This document shows positions 1-6,285 of a stretch of 9,786 bases of DNA, piece after piece. Location of the stretch: contig NZ_DAOUCJ010000047.1 of assembly GCF_034432235.1 (NCBI RefSeq), positions 1-9,786 on the forward strand, read 5' to 3'. The position numbers and the translations under genes were made by a program. This stretch comes from Thermoflexus sp. (GTDB taxonomy: Bacteria; Chloroflexota; Anaerolineae; Thermoflexales; Thermoflexaceae). How positions within the stretch are numbered: the first letter of the stretch is position 1; each line of letters opens with the position of its first letter. A model generated the notes under the pieces. That model was not told the DNA's origin. It saw only the letters and a program-made list of their open reading frames with translations, and did not search any database.

Positions 1-25
1 GCTTATTTTACAGGAGAGGGAGAGA

Positions 26-886
26 ATGTCGATGACCTGGGGGGATCGCATGGAGGCTGCTCCGCTTCTGGAAGCGGACGTCCTGGCCCGCTGGGGACCC
101 CGCCCCGGGGAAGGGCCGCTGTGCCCGTGCGGCGAGCCGTTCTTCTTCCCCGGCGGATCCCTCGGTGTGTTGCTGATCCACGGGTTCACGGGTACCCCTC
201 AAGAGATGCGGCGGCTCGGGGTTTTCCTGGCCGATCGCGGGTGGACGGCGCTGGGGATCCGGTTGCCTGGCCATGGGACGCGGCCGGAGGATTTGCGCGG
301 GGTGACCTGGCGGGATTGGGCGGAGGCGGTGGCCACCGGTGCGAAGATCTTGCGGGAGCGATGCGAGTATGTGTTCCTGTGCGGCCTCTCGCTGGGCGGC
401 GTCCTCGCCCTCTATGAGGCAGCCCACCAACCTCCGGACGGCCTGATCGTTATGGCCTCCCCTTACCGGATCCGGGATATCCGCCTTCGGTTTCTCTGGC
501 TGTTGAAATGGCTGATCCCCCATGTCGGGAAGCGATCATCGGAGCTCCACGATCCCGAGGCGCAGGCGGAGCCGGTTTCATACTCGTGGTATCCGATGAC
601 AGCGGTGGAAGAGGTGGTTCGGGCGGTTCAGGCGGCGGCCGCTCGCCTCCATCAGGTGCAATGCCCTGCCCTGCTGATCTACTCCCGATCCGACCGCACG
701 GTCCCTCCGGACCAGGGATGGGCGGTTTATCACCGGCTGGGAAGCCGCGACAAGACGATCCACTGGCTCATTCACAGCGGCCATGTCATTCCTGAGGATA
801 TTGAGCAGGAAGAGGCTTTCGAGCAAATCGAGCGCTTTATTCAGCGCGTGGTGAAGCAGAAGGCGCGCGGGGTCGCGGAGCGCTGA
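26..886 (+). CDS. Alpha/beta hydrolase, carboxylesterase (Est30-like)
   Basis: Predicted cytoplasmic serine esterase of 286 residues; carboxylesterases of this type hydrolyse short to medium acyl esters, but the natural substrate cannot be read from sequence. Seen directly: an oxyanion-hole HGFTG at residues 52-56, a nucleophile elbow GLSLGG at 120-125 with Ser122, an acid in SRSDRTVPP (Asp223) and a base in HSGHVIPED (His253), in the order and spacing of the family. The region between about 145 and 190 fits a small cap. There is no signal peptide. The start is supported by a purine-rich Shine-Dalgarno (aggagagggagaga) directly upstream; ATGs a few codons later are less well placed. About 20 residues at the N terminus precede the usual hydrolase core. 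The stop lies 10 nt before the metallophosphoesterase gene, so the two are probably cotranscribed. A lysophospholipase or monoacylglycerol-lipase role is an alternative. Only 25 bases precede the gene, so its promoter is not assessable. Confidence 0.9.
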   Translation: MSMTWGDRMEAAPLLEADVLARWGPRPGEGPLCPCGEPFFFPGGSLGVLLIHGFTGTPQEMRRLGVFLADRGWTALGIRLPGHGTRPEDLRGVTWRDWAEAVATGAKILRERCEYVFLCGLSLGGVLALYEAAHQPPDGLIVMASPYRIRDIRLRFLWLLKWLIPHVGKRSSELHDPEAQAEPVSYSWYPMTAVEEVVRAVQAAAARLHQVQCPALLIYSRSDRTVPPDQGWAVYHRLGSRDKTIHWLIHSGHVIPEDIEQEEAFEQIERFIQRVVKQKARGVAER

Positions 887-896
887 GGGGAGTGTT

Positions 897-1556
897 ATGC
901 GGACCATGACCGTGGGCCTGATTGCGGACACTCATGTTCCCCAGCGGCTGGAGCGTCTTCCCCCTCCAGTGATCGAGGTGTTCCGGGGCGTTGCCCTGAT
1001 CCTGCATGCAGGGGATCTCAATCGCTGGCCGGTGCTGGATGAGCTGGCTCGCCTGGCCCCGGTGGTGGCGGTCAGGGGGAACGCCGATCTGGGGCTCCGC
1101 CTGCCGTGGCGGGAGGTCGTAGAGATCAATGGGGTCCGGATCGGGCTGGTGCATGGCCACGGCGGATGGCCCGTCTACCTGAAAAATAAAATCCGGGAAA
1201 CAGCCCTCGGCTTCGAGCCGTTGCGGTATCTACGGTATGCGCGTTTCGCTTTCCGGGATCCGGTGCATGTGATCGTCTCTGGGCATACGCACCGGCCCCA
1301 TCTGGTTCGTGTGAACGGGGTCTGGCTGGTGAACCCGGGCCCCGTGGCCCCGGATTATTATGTCCAGCAGGGGCCGGCGGTGGGTCTTCTCCATGTGAGC
1401 CCCGCGGATTTGCGGTATGAGCGAATCGATCTCTCCACCGGAAGAGCCCGGGATTGGGTGCTCTCCCTTGACTTCCCGGGAGAGGGGCAGGAAAGGCAGG
1501 AGGGGTGGGAAGGGCAGCCTTCCTTCCTGTCTCATAACCCATATCTCTATAGTTAA
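897..1556 (+). CDS. YfcE/MJ0936-type metallophosphoesterase
   Basis: Predicted cytoplasmic calcineurin-like phosphoesterase using two metal ions; relatives hydrolyse phosphodiesters in vitro, but the cellular substrate is unknown. The five metal-binding blocks are visible in order: DTH (Asp11, His13), GD (Asp40), GNAD (Asn62), HGHG (His86, His88) and SGHTHRP (His130, His132), followed by the family's NPG near 146-148. The core ends around residue 180. At 219 residues the protein is longer than the usual 155-180; the extra C-terminal tail is rich in Glu, Gln and Gly, is encoded by purine-rich DNA, and is probably disordered. The start has a ggggag Shine-Dalgarno overlapping the end of the upstream hydrolase, which implies one transcript. 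The tail contains an inverted repeat (1461-1467 with 1478-1484, 7 bp) without a T-tract. Confidence 0.9.
   Translation: MRTMTVGLIADTHVPQRLERLPPPVIEVFRGVALILHAGDLNRWPVLDELARLAPVVAVRGNADLGLRLPWREVVEINGVRIGLVHGHGGWPVYLKNKIRETALGFEPLRYLRYARFAFRDPVHVIVSGHTHRPHLVRVNGVWLVNPGPVAPDYYVQQGPAVGLLHVSPADLRYERIDLSTGRARDWVLSLDFPGEGQERQEGWEGQPSFLSHNPYLYS
1524..1553 (+). promoter_or_regulatory. Possible promoter for the secreted protease
   Basis: The end of the phosphoesterase gene turns abruptly AT-rich. TATAGT at 1548-1553 matches the -10 consensus at five of six positions. The best hexamer 18 nt upstream, TTCCTG at 1524-1529, is a poor -35. Transcription from here would give a leader of about 110 nt before the protease ATG. 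Weak evidence; the protease could also be read through from the upstream pair. Confidence 0.2.
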
Positions 1557-1669
1557 TTCATGCGGTGTAATCATGTGGCGAATTCAGGATTTGAGCGGTG
1601 GAGCGAGGTAACGGGTTTTCTGCATTTGACCCAGCATGGTCAGGGAAATCCACCATATGGAGGAAACCC

Positions 1670-2899
1670 ATGGGGCGGCGATGGCTGGTTCTTCTGACGG
1701 TCCTGGTCGCGGGCTTAACCGGCTGGGTTCCTCGCACTCCGACCACGCAGGGGCTTCCGCCGGGCAGTTATGTGCCCGATGAGCTTCTGGTGAAGCTCAA
1801 ACCGGGCGCGGATCCGGCGGCGCTGGCGCGGGCCTTTGGTTTCCGCCTTCATCATCAGACCCTCCTCGGCGTCTGGGTGGTGAAGGTTCCTCCTCAAGCC
1901 ATCGATGCCGTGCTGGCCGCGTTGAGCCGCCATCCTCAAGTCGAATATGTAGAGCCCAACGGTATAGCGAGCATCGCGCTGGATCCCAACGATCCTTATG
2001 ACAACACCACCTGTTATAATTCCTCGAAGTCCGGATGCGTGTCTCAGTGGGCATGGGGGAAGATCCAGGCCTATGCGGCCTGGGATCTCACAACCGGCTC
2101 CAGCGCGATCCGCATCGCGGTGGTGGATACGGGGATCGACAATAGCCATCCGGATCTTCCCGCTGTGGTTGCGCAGCGGGATTTCGTGAACAACGACAAC
2201 AACGCGGAGGATGATAACGGCCACGGCACCCACGTGGCGGGGACCATCGGGGCGTTGACGAATAACGGGATTGGGGTGGCGGGCATGAACTGGCAGGTCA
2301 GTCTGCTGGCCGCCAAGGTCCTGGATGCCAGCGGGTCGGGGACCTACGCGCAGGTGGCGGATGGCATTGTGTGGGCCGCGGATAACGGCGCGAAGGTCAT
2401 TAACCTCAGCCTGGGCGGTTCCATTGGCTCGCTCACCTTACAGAATGCGGTGGATTACGCCTGGAATAAGGGGGCGGTGCTGGCCTGCGCCGCCGGCAAC
2501 AACGGTTCCAGCGCCAAGACTTACCCGGCGGCTTACACGAACTGTATCGCTGTTGCCGCCACGGATGAGAACGACAACAAAGCCTCGTTCTCCAATTACG
2601 GTGCCAAGTGGGTCGATGTCGCCGCGCCAGGGGTTCGGATCCTTTCCACCATGCCGGACACGCCTGTCTATTTGACCACGCAGTATGGTTACCGGACCAC
2701 GTATGACGCCCTGAACGGCACCTCTATGGCAACCCCCCATGTGGCAGGGCTGGCGGGGCTGGTGTGGGCGAGCGGCCGGTGCACCACCAACACCTGTGTC
2801 CGCCAGCGGATCGAGACCACCGCCGATCCGATTCCGGGCACCGGGCGCTACTGGTATTGGGGGCGCATCAACGCCTACCGGGCGGTTAGCGCCCCTTAG
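1670..2899 (+). CDS. Secreted S8 serine protease, thermitase-like subtilase
   Basis: Predicted exported subtilisin-type endopeptidase of 409 residues, probably for extracellular protein scavenging. From this start: an N-terminal signal segment (MGRRW, then a hydrophobic stretch to about 20), an I9-like inhibitory propeptide at about 34-100 (begins YVPDELLVKL, ends YVEPNGIA), then the catalytic domain. The triad is complete: Asp153 in VVDTGID, His185 in NGHGTHVAG, Ser352 in NGTSMATPHVAG, with oxyanion Asn277 in AAGNNG. Thermitase hallmarks include GSGT..AVADGI, NDNKASFSNYG..VDVAAPG and a C-terminal GTGRYWYWGRINAYRAV. Cys115/Cys123 and Cys371/Cys376 are close enough to form local disulfides; Cys273 and Cys292 are the other two cysteines of this domain. 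The ATG at 1670 is chosen because it opens the signal peptide and follows GGAGG at 1659-1663 with 6-nt spacing; an in-frame GTG at 1598 would bury the signal peptide behind 24 polar residues. There is no C-terminal anchor. A strong terminator follows. Confidence 0.93.
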   Translation: MGRRWLVLLTVLVAGLTGWVPRTPTTQGLPPGSYVPDELLVKLKPGADPAALARAFGFRLHHQTLLGVWVVKVPPQAIDAVLAALSRHPQVEYVEPNGIASIALDPNDPYDNTTCYNSSKSGCVSQWAWGKIQAYAAWDLTTGSSAIRIAVVDTGIDNSHPDLPAVVAQRDFVNNDNNAEDDNGHGTHVAGTIGALTNNGIGVAGMNWQVSLLAAKVLDASGSGTYAQVADGIVWAADNGAKVINLSLGGSIGSLTLQNAVDYAWNKGAVLACAAGNNGSSAKTYPAAYTNCIAVAATDENDNKASFSNYGAKWVDVAAPGVRILSTMPDTPVYLTTQYGYRTTYDALNGTSMATPHVAGLAGLVWASGRCTTNTCVRQRIETTADPIPGTGRYWYWGRINAYRAVSAP

Positions 2900-2929
2900 A
2901 ACGCTTATCCCGTGTTGTTATAGCTGAGA

Positions 2930-2970
2930 GGGGATGGCACCTGATCGGGCCGCCATCCCCTTTTTATTTT
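2930..2970 (+). terminator. Intrinsic terminator after the subtilase gene
   Basis: A perfect 9-bp stem, GGGGATGGC (2930-2938) with GCCATCCCC (2952-2960), has a 13-nt loop and is followed at once by TTTTTATTTT. A2929 can pair with the first T of the tract. It begins 30 nt after the protease stop and insulates the yebC-ruv genes from the protease transcript. Confidence 0.92.
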
Positions 2971-3131
2971 TGTTGCTGTTGAACTCGTGCGGCCGGGTAG
3001 GGATCGGTAAGAAACACCCATCCTCATCATAGAGGGGGCGAAGCGTTCTCCGGTGGACGCAGGGAACACCCTTTAATGCCCCGCCCGGTCTCCAGAGTCC
3101 CTATGGGGAGATATCCCCTGGGCCGTTCCTA
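2971..3131. other. Non-coding interval between terminator and yebC promoter
   Basis: No credible reading frame, tRNA or repeat is seen in this stretch. Its only clear structure is a small inverted repeat, GGGGA (3105-3109) and TCCCC (3114-3118) with a four-base loop, lying 13 nt upstream of the proposed extended -10 element. It sits where the -35 region would be, so it could be an operator, but it may equally be chance in GC-rich DNA. Confidence 0.4.
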
Positions 3132-3140
3132 TGATAGAAT
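3132..3140 (+). promoter_or_regulatory. Extended -10 promoter of the yebC-ruvC transcript
   Basis: TGA followed by TAGAAT gives an extended -10 element (TG-n-TATAAT type) matching the hexamer at five of six positions, in a short AT-rich patch. An overlapping TATGAT at 3130-3135 is a second option. No good -35 is present, which is acceptable for extended -10 promoters. The expected start site, about 3146-3148, falls just before the first base of the long helix described for the leader, so promoter and leader support each other. Confidence 0.45.
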
Positions 3141-3150
3141 TGCAGTGGCG

Positions 3151-3298
3151 TCGGGTTTCAGGCGAGCGTGCTGACCCCTCATTAAGGGGATTCCGGCGGC
3201 AATCGGACGGCCGGTGGTTGCTTCGCCTGTCACCCGAATGATCGGGCCGGCTTGAAAAGATCCCCCGGAGAGAGGCCTGTTACTCGAACATCATTCGG
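3151..3298 (+). ncRNA. Structured 5' leader RNA of yebC with competing helices
   Basis: Seen in the sequence: helix P1 pairs 3151-3156 with 3232-3237 (6 bp), then, across a 2x2 internal loop, 3159-3164 with 3224-3229 (6 bp). Inside it are hairpin P2 (CCCCT 3175-3179 with AGGGG 3185-3189) and P3 (GCAA 3199-3202 with TTGC 3218-3221), making a three-way junction. A second helix, P4, pairs CCGAATGAT (3234-3242) perfectly with ATCATTCGG (3290-3298). P4 uses bases 3234-3237 that the outer part of P1 also needs, so the two cannot form together in full. P4 ends four bases before the Shine-Dalgarno (GGAGGG, 3303-3308) and would enclose another hairpin (3243-3246 with 3264-3267, extended by CTT/AAG around a GAA loop). 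The layout resembles a riboswitch or ribosomal autoregulatory leader, but I recognise no known class. Pairing was found by eye, without energies or covariation. Confidence 0.5.
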
Positions 3299-3315
3299 AA
3301 GAGGAGGGAATCTCG

Positions 3316-4077
3316 ATGGCCGGACACAGCAAATGGGCGAACATTAAGCATCGCAAGGCAGCCATGGATGCCAAGCGAGGACAGCTCTTCAGCCGCCTGA
3401 CCCGGGAGCTGATCGTCGCGGCCCGGGAGGGAGGGCCGGACCCGGAGACGAACCTGCGCCTGCGGCTGGCGATCGAGCGGGCGCGCGCCGCCAATATGCC
3501 CAAGGAGAACATCGAACGGGCCATCCGGCGCGGGGCGGGCCTCGAGAAGGGGGCGGAGCAATTCGAAGAATTGCTTTACGAGGGATATGGCCCCCATGGG
3601 GTGGCGATTATTGTGCGGGTGCTGACAGACAATCGAAACCGGACGGTGGCCGAGCTCCGCCGGATCTTCTCCCGCCACGGCGGCAGCCTCGCGGAATCCG
3701 GCGCGGTGATGTGGAACTTTGAGAAGAAAGGATACATTGCGATCCGACCGGATGGCCAGGATCCAGAGAAGATCTTCGAGCTCGCCATCGAGGCCGGGGC
3801 GGAAGACGTGGAGATCAGCGAGGATCTGGTGGAGATCTACACCGCGCCGGAGGACCTCCAGGCGGTCCGTCAGAGCCTGCTGCAGGCCGGCCTGACCATC
3901 GACAACGCGGAGCTGACCATGCGACCTAAGACTCGGGTGACCCTCGATGACCAGGCGACCATGTCCGTGATGTCGCTGGTGGACGCCCTGGAGGAGCTGG
4001 ACGACGTGCAGCAGGTTTACTCGAACCTGGAAATCTCGGACGAGCTGATCCGCAAATACGAGGCTCAGGCCGCCTGA
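3316..4077 (+). CDS. yebC: YebC/PmpR family protein
   Basis: Cytoplasmic protein of the YebC/TACO1 family, 253 residues, normal length. Family members were first described as DNA-binding regulators (including of ruvC and quorum sensing) and more recently as translation factors that relieve ribosome stalling, for example at proline stretches; sequence alone does not separate these roles. The diagnostic N terminus is present (MAGHSKWANIKHRKAAMDAKRG), followed by the family's NMPKENIERAIRRG near 56-69, EGYGPHGVAIIV near 91-102 and the GGSLAESGAVMWNFE block near 118-132. The start follows GGAGGG at 3303-3308. The stop TGA shares its A with the ruvC ATG (TGATG), so translation is probably coupled. 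A structured leader precedes the gene, so expression may be controlled after transcription starts. Confidence 0.95.
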   Translation: MAGHSKWANIKHRKAAMDAKRGQLFSRLTRELIVAAREGGPDPETNLRLRLAIERARAANMPKENIERAIRRGAGLEKGAEQFEELLYEGYGPHGVAIIVRVLTDNRNRTVAELRRIFSRHGGSLAESGAVMWNFEKKGYIAIRPDGQDPEKIFELAIEAGAEDVEISEDLVEIYTAPEDLQAVRQSLLQAGLTIDNAELTMRPKTRVTLDDQATMSVMSLVDALEELDDVQQVYSNLEISDELIRKYEAQAA

Positions 4078-4562
4078 TGCGGGTGCTGGGGATCGATCCG
4101 GGGATCGCCATTACGGGATATGGTCTGATCGAGGACCGGGGAGGGGATCTCGAGGCCCTGGCTTATGGGGATATCCGGACGCCGGCGGGGGACCCCCTTC
4201 CGGTGCGTCTCCGGGAGCTTTACGAGGCCCTTCGCTCACTGATTCAGCGTTACCGTCCGGATGTCGCCGCCATCGAGCGCGTTTTCTTTGGTCGCAATGT
4301 GACCACCGCTTTCGCCGTCGGCCAGGCGCGGGGCGTGGCGCTGCTGGCGCTGGCCCAGGCGGAGATCCCGGTCTATGAATACACGCCAGCCGATGTCAAA
4401 CAGGCGCTGGTCGGATATGGGCACGCTCCCAAAGCCCAGATCCAGGCCATGATCCGTATGCTCCTGCGCCTGCCTCAGATCCCCCGCCCGGATGATGTGG
4501 CGGATGCCCTCGCGGTTGCGATCTGCCATCTGAATCACGCTCGCCTTTCAGCGATCCTTTAA
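4077..4562 (+). CDS. ruvC: Holliday junction endonuclease RuvC
   Basis: Dimeric, metal-dependent resolvase that cuts Holliday junctions symmetrically after RuvAB branch migration. At 161 residues it is close to the usual 160-175. The catalytic acids are visible: Asp7 in LGIDPG, Glu67 in AIERVFFGRN, and Asp140 with Asp143 in PDDVADALA. The FFGRN and QARG motifs that contact DNA and shape the dimer interface are intact, as is the VKQALVGYGHAPKAQ segment. The start overlaps the yebC stop by one base and has no separate Shine-Dalgarno spacer, consistent with coupled translation. The next gene is a response regulator rather than ruvA; an 80-bp gap separates them. Confidence 0.96.
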   Translation: MRVLGIDPGIAITGYGLIEDRGGDLEALAYGDIRTPAGDPLPVRLRELYEALRSLIQRYRPDVAAIERVFFGRNVTTAFAVGQARGVALLALAQAEIPVYEYTPADVKQALVGYGHAPKAQIQAMIRMLLRLPQIPRPDDVADALAVAICHLNHARLSAIL

Positions 4563-4567
4563 CGGTC

Positions 4568-4588
4568 GCCACCAGAGGTAGGGGTGGC
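4568..4588 (+). other. Hairpin just after ruvC
   Basis: GCCACC (4568-4573) and GGTGGC (4583-4588) form a perfect 6-bp stem with a 9-nt loop, six bases after the ruvC stop. There is no T-tract, so it is not a standard intrinsic terminator. It could stabilise the 3' end of a processed yebC-ruvC message. Chance is possible. Confidence 0.3.
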
Positions 4589-4642
4589 ACGGATCGGATT
4601 CGGGAAAACCTCTCCGGGGCGGCGCATCGCACGAGGTCCCGC

Positions 4643-5533
4643 ATGATCGGCCCGGTTCTGATCGTGGAGGATCAGCCTGCGGAGGCGCAGGCGCTTTATG
4701 AGCTGCTGAGCTGGAGCCGTCGGCCGGCGGTGGTGGCCCCGGATCTCCGAACTGCCCGTCAGCGCCTGCTGGAGCTTCGCCCCACCGTGATCATCCTGGA
4801 CCTGAACCTGCCGGATGGGGATGGCCTGGCCTGGTTGAGGGAGTTGCGCGCCCGATCCTTCGGCTGGAACCTGACCATTCTGGTGGTCTCCGGGCGCACC
4901 GACCCGGATCACATCGCGGAGGCCCTCCTGACTGGGGCTGATGATTACGTAACGAAGCCCTACGCTCCGCAGGAGCTCCTGGCCCGGATCGCGGTGGCCG
5001 AACGCCTGGTCGCGCTGCGCGTCGGGTTCCGCTGGCTCGCGGCCTTCCGCCCCTCCCTTCCAGACCATGGGCGTTATCCCTCCGCCGGGATCTTGGCTCT
5101 GCGCCCCCCGGATTCCAGGAGTCCGTCGCATCTGCTCCCCGAGTGGGCGTGCTGGGCCCGTGGCCTCCGGCAGGGAAACGGGATTCTCCTGCCTATCCCG
5201 GATGGAGGTCTGCTGGCCCTGTTCCCCAGCGTGGCGCGGGCGCTCAATGCCCTTCGGCATGCAAATCCAGAGGCATCCTCATGGAGGGCCGTGCTCCACA
5301 TCGGATCCGTATCGGTGGGATGGTTGGAAGGCCCGGGGCTGGCCACAGGGGCGATGTTCGGTGAGGCCGTTGAGGAAGCGATCCGGCTGGCCTACCTGCT
5401 TCCGGCGGGTGTGTGGCTGATCACCGATCCGGCCTATGCAGCGCTCCCCACGCCGCCGCCTGCCCGGCCATGGCCGCCGGCCGTGGAGCTCGCGGGGCTT
5501 CCCGCGCGAGAGCTTCAAAAATCCGGCGAATGA
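4643..5533 (+). CDS. Response regulator: receiver plus degenerate cyclase-like domain
   Basis: A 296-residue soluble protein. Residues 3-120 are a complete two-component receiver domain: acidic pair Glu9-Asp10, phospho-acceptor Asp53 in LDLNLPDGDG, switch Ser83 in VVSG, and Lys105 in TKPY. No DNA-binding domain follows. Residues about 147-268 instead resemble a class III adenylate/guanylate cyclase fold (GGLLALFPSVARALNAL, then RAVLHIGSVSVGWLEG, GAMFGEAVEEAIRLAYLL and GVWLITDPAYAAL). The metal-binding aspartates appear lost: the first site aligns with Arg154 (ILALRPP) and the second lies in a rearranged PDGG at 186-189, so catalysis is unlikely. Inference: a phosphorylation-driven protein-interaction or ligand-sensing output. 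The start follows GAGGT with suitable spacing. The gene lies between ruvC and ruvA on the same strand and no histidine kinase is in the window, so its partner is unknown. The receiver call is firm, the C-terminal call moderate. Confidence 0.8.
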   Translation: MIGPVLIVEDQPAEAQALYELLSWSRRPAVVAPDLRTARQRLLELRPTVIILDLNLPDGDGLAWLRELRARSFGWNLTILVVSGRTDPDHIAEALLTGADDYVTKPYAPQELLARIAVAERLVALRVGFRWLAAFRPSLPDHGRYPSAGILALRPPDSRSPSHLLPEWACWARGLRQGNGILLPIPDGGLLALFPSVARALNALRHANPEASSWRAVLHIGSVSVGWLEGPGLATGAMFGEAVEEAIRLAYLLPAGVWLITDPAYAALPTPPPARPWPPAVELAGLPARELQKSGE

Positions 5534-5542
5534 AAATATATC
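5514..5542 (+). promoter_or_regulatory. Possible ruvA promoter
   Basis: TTCAAA (5514-5519) and TATATC (5537-5542) each match the -35 and -10 consensus at four of six positions and are separated by exactly 17 nt. They span the stop codon of the response regulator gene in a local AT-rich patch. Transcription would start near 5550, leaving a 65-nt leader before ruvA. This would let ruvA be expressed independently of the upstream genes. Confidence 0.35.
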
Positions 5543-5615
5543 GGTTATTCCCTTCGTCGGCGGTGATCTCTGAAGAGAGGACCTGCTACGGAATTCCAGG
5601 AGTGGATGAGGCGCG

Positions 5616-6209
5616 ATGCTGGTTCAGGTGCGTGGGATTGTGGAAGCGATTGGGAAGGATTGGATCCGGCTGGATCTGAACGGCTGGGTGATCCAGGCCC
5701 ATGTCCCTCCCAGCGTGCTGGCCCGCGCGCGGATCGGGGAGCCCATCACGCTGCATACGGCCGTGGTGACCCGTCTGGAAGGCCATGGGCTGGTCTTCAC
5801 CCTTTATGGGTTCGCCGACGAGGATGAGCGGGAGCTCTTCGAACAGCTGCTTACCGTGAACGGTGTGGGGCCGCGGGCCGCCCTCGCGCTGCTGAGCCTT
5901 TCCGCTCCTGCCCTGCGGGCGGCCATCGCCCAGGAGCAGGTGGATGTCCTCCGTCGGGTGCCTGGCATCGGACCTAAAACCGCACGGGCGATCATCCTTC
6001 ACCTGAAGGATCGCATCGGGGTGGGGCCAGCACCGGGGGTTCCGATCCCGCGGGCGGAGGATACGGAGATCATCGCGGCGCTCACGGCGCTGGGCTACAG
6101 CGTGGTGGAAGCCCAGGCCGCCCTGGCCCATGTGCCGCCGGATCCCAACCTGCCTCTGGAAGAGAAAATCCGCCTTGCCCTGAGTTATTTCGCTCGTCCC
6201 ACGCGATAG
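5616..6209 (+). CDS. ruvA: Holliday junction branch migration protein RuvA
   Basis: RuvA tetramers bind Holliday junctions and load the RuvB motor for branch migration. The 197-residue length is typical. Three domains are visible: an OB-fold at about 1-64 (opens MLVQVRGIVEAIGKDWIRLDL), tandem helix-hairpin-helix motifs with VNGVGPRAA at 81-89 and VPGIGPKTA at 115-123, and a C-terminal RuvB-binding helical domain at about 149-193 (EIIAALTALGYSVVEAQAAL). An acidic stretch (DEDERELFEQLL, 68-79) links domains one and two, as in relatives. The start is fixed by homology; the upstream gaggcgcg is a mediocre Shine-Dalgarno. ruvB, often adjacent, is absent: the next gene runs on the opposite strand. 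The 76-bp convergent gap to phnE2 shows no clear terminator. Confidence 0.96.
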   Translation: MLVQVRGIVEAIGKDWIRLDLNGWVIQAHVPPSVLARARIGEPITLHTAVVTRLEGHGLVFTLYGFADEDERELFEQLLTVNGVGPRAALALLSLSAPALRAAIAQEQVDVLRRVPGIGPKTARAIILHLKDRIGVGPAPGVPIPRAEDTEIIAALTALGYSVVEAQAALAHVPPDPNLPLEEKIRLALSYFARPTR

Positions 6210-6285
6210 TGCTTCAGCGCAGACCCCCTGGGCTGTCGGTTGGGGCCGATAAGAGCCACCGGTAGGAGCCACTTCACCATTGATC

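Noticed and set aside
1598..1669. In-frame GTG at 1598 as the protease start
   Set aside because: It would put 24 polar residues before the signal peptide. The ATG at 1670 has GGAGG at good spacing and opens directly into the signal sequence.
3151..3298. Leader interval as a known RNA such as 6S RNA, SRP RNA, tmRNA or a described riboswitch
   Set aside because: None of the sequence hallmarks of those classes that I know is visible, and there is no terminator before the yebC ribosome site, so I describe it only as an unassigned structured leader.
4559..5260. 233-codon minus-strand frame over the response regulator
   Set aside because: Opposite an intact receiver domain; composition is rich in Gln, Gly and Arg as expected for a shadow of GC-rich coding DNA.
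6242..6271. Near-direct repeat of AGCCAC in the convergent gap
   Set aside because: Only two short copies are present, too little for an array or insertion-site duplication.
6210..6285. Bidirectional terminator between the converging ruvA and phnE2 genes
   Set aside because: Short complementary segments exist (for example CGG with CCG inside GGCT and AGCC), but there is no convincing stem with a T-tract on either strand.
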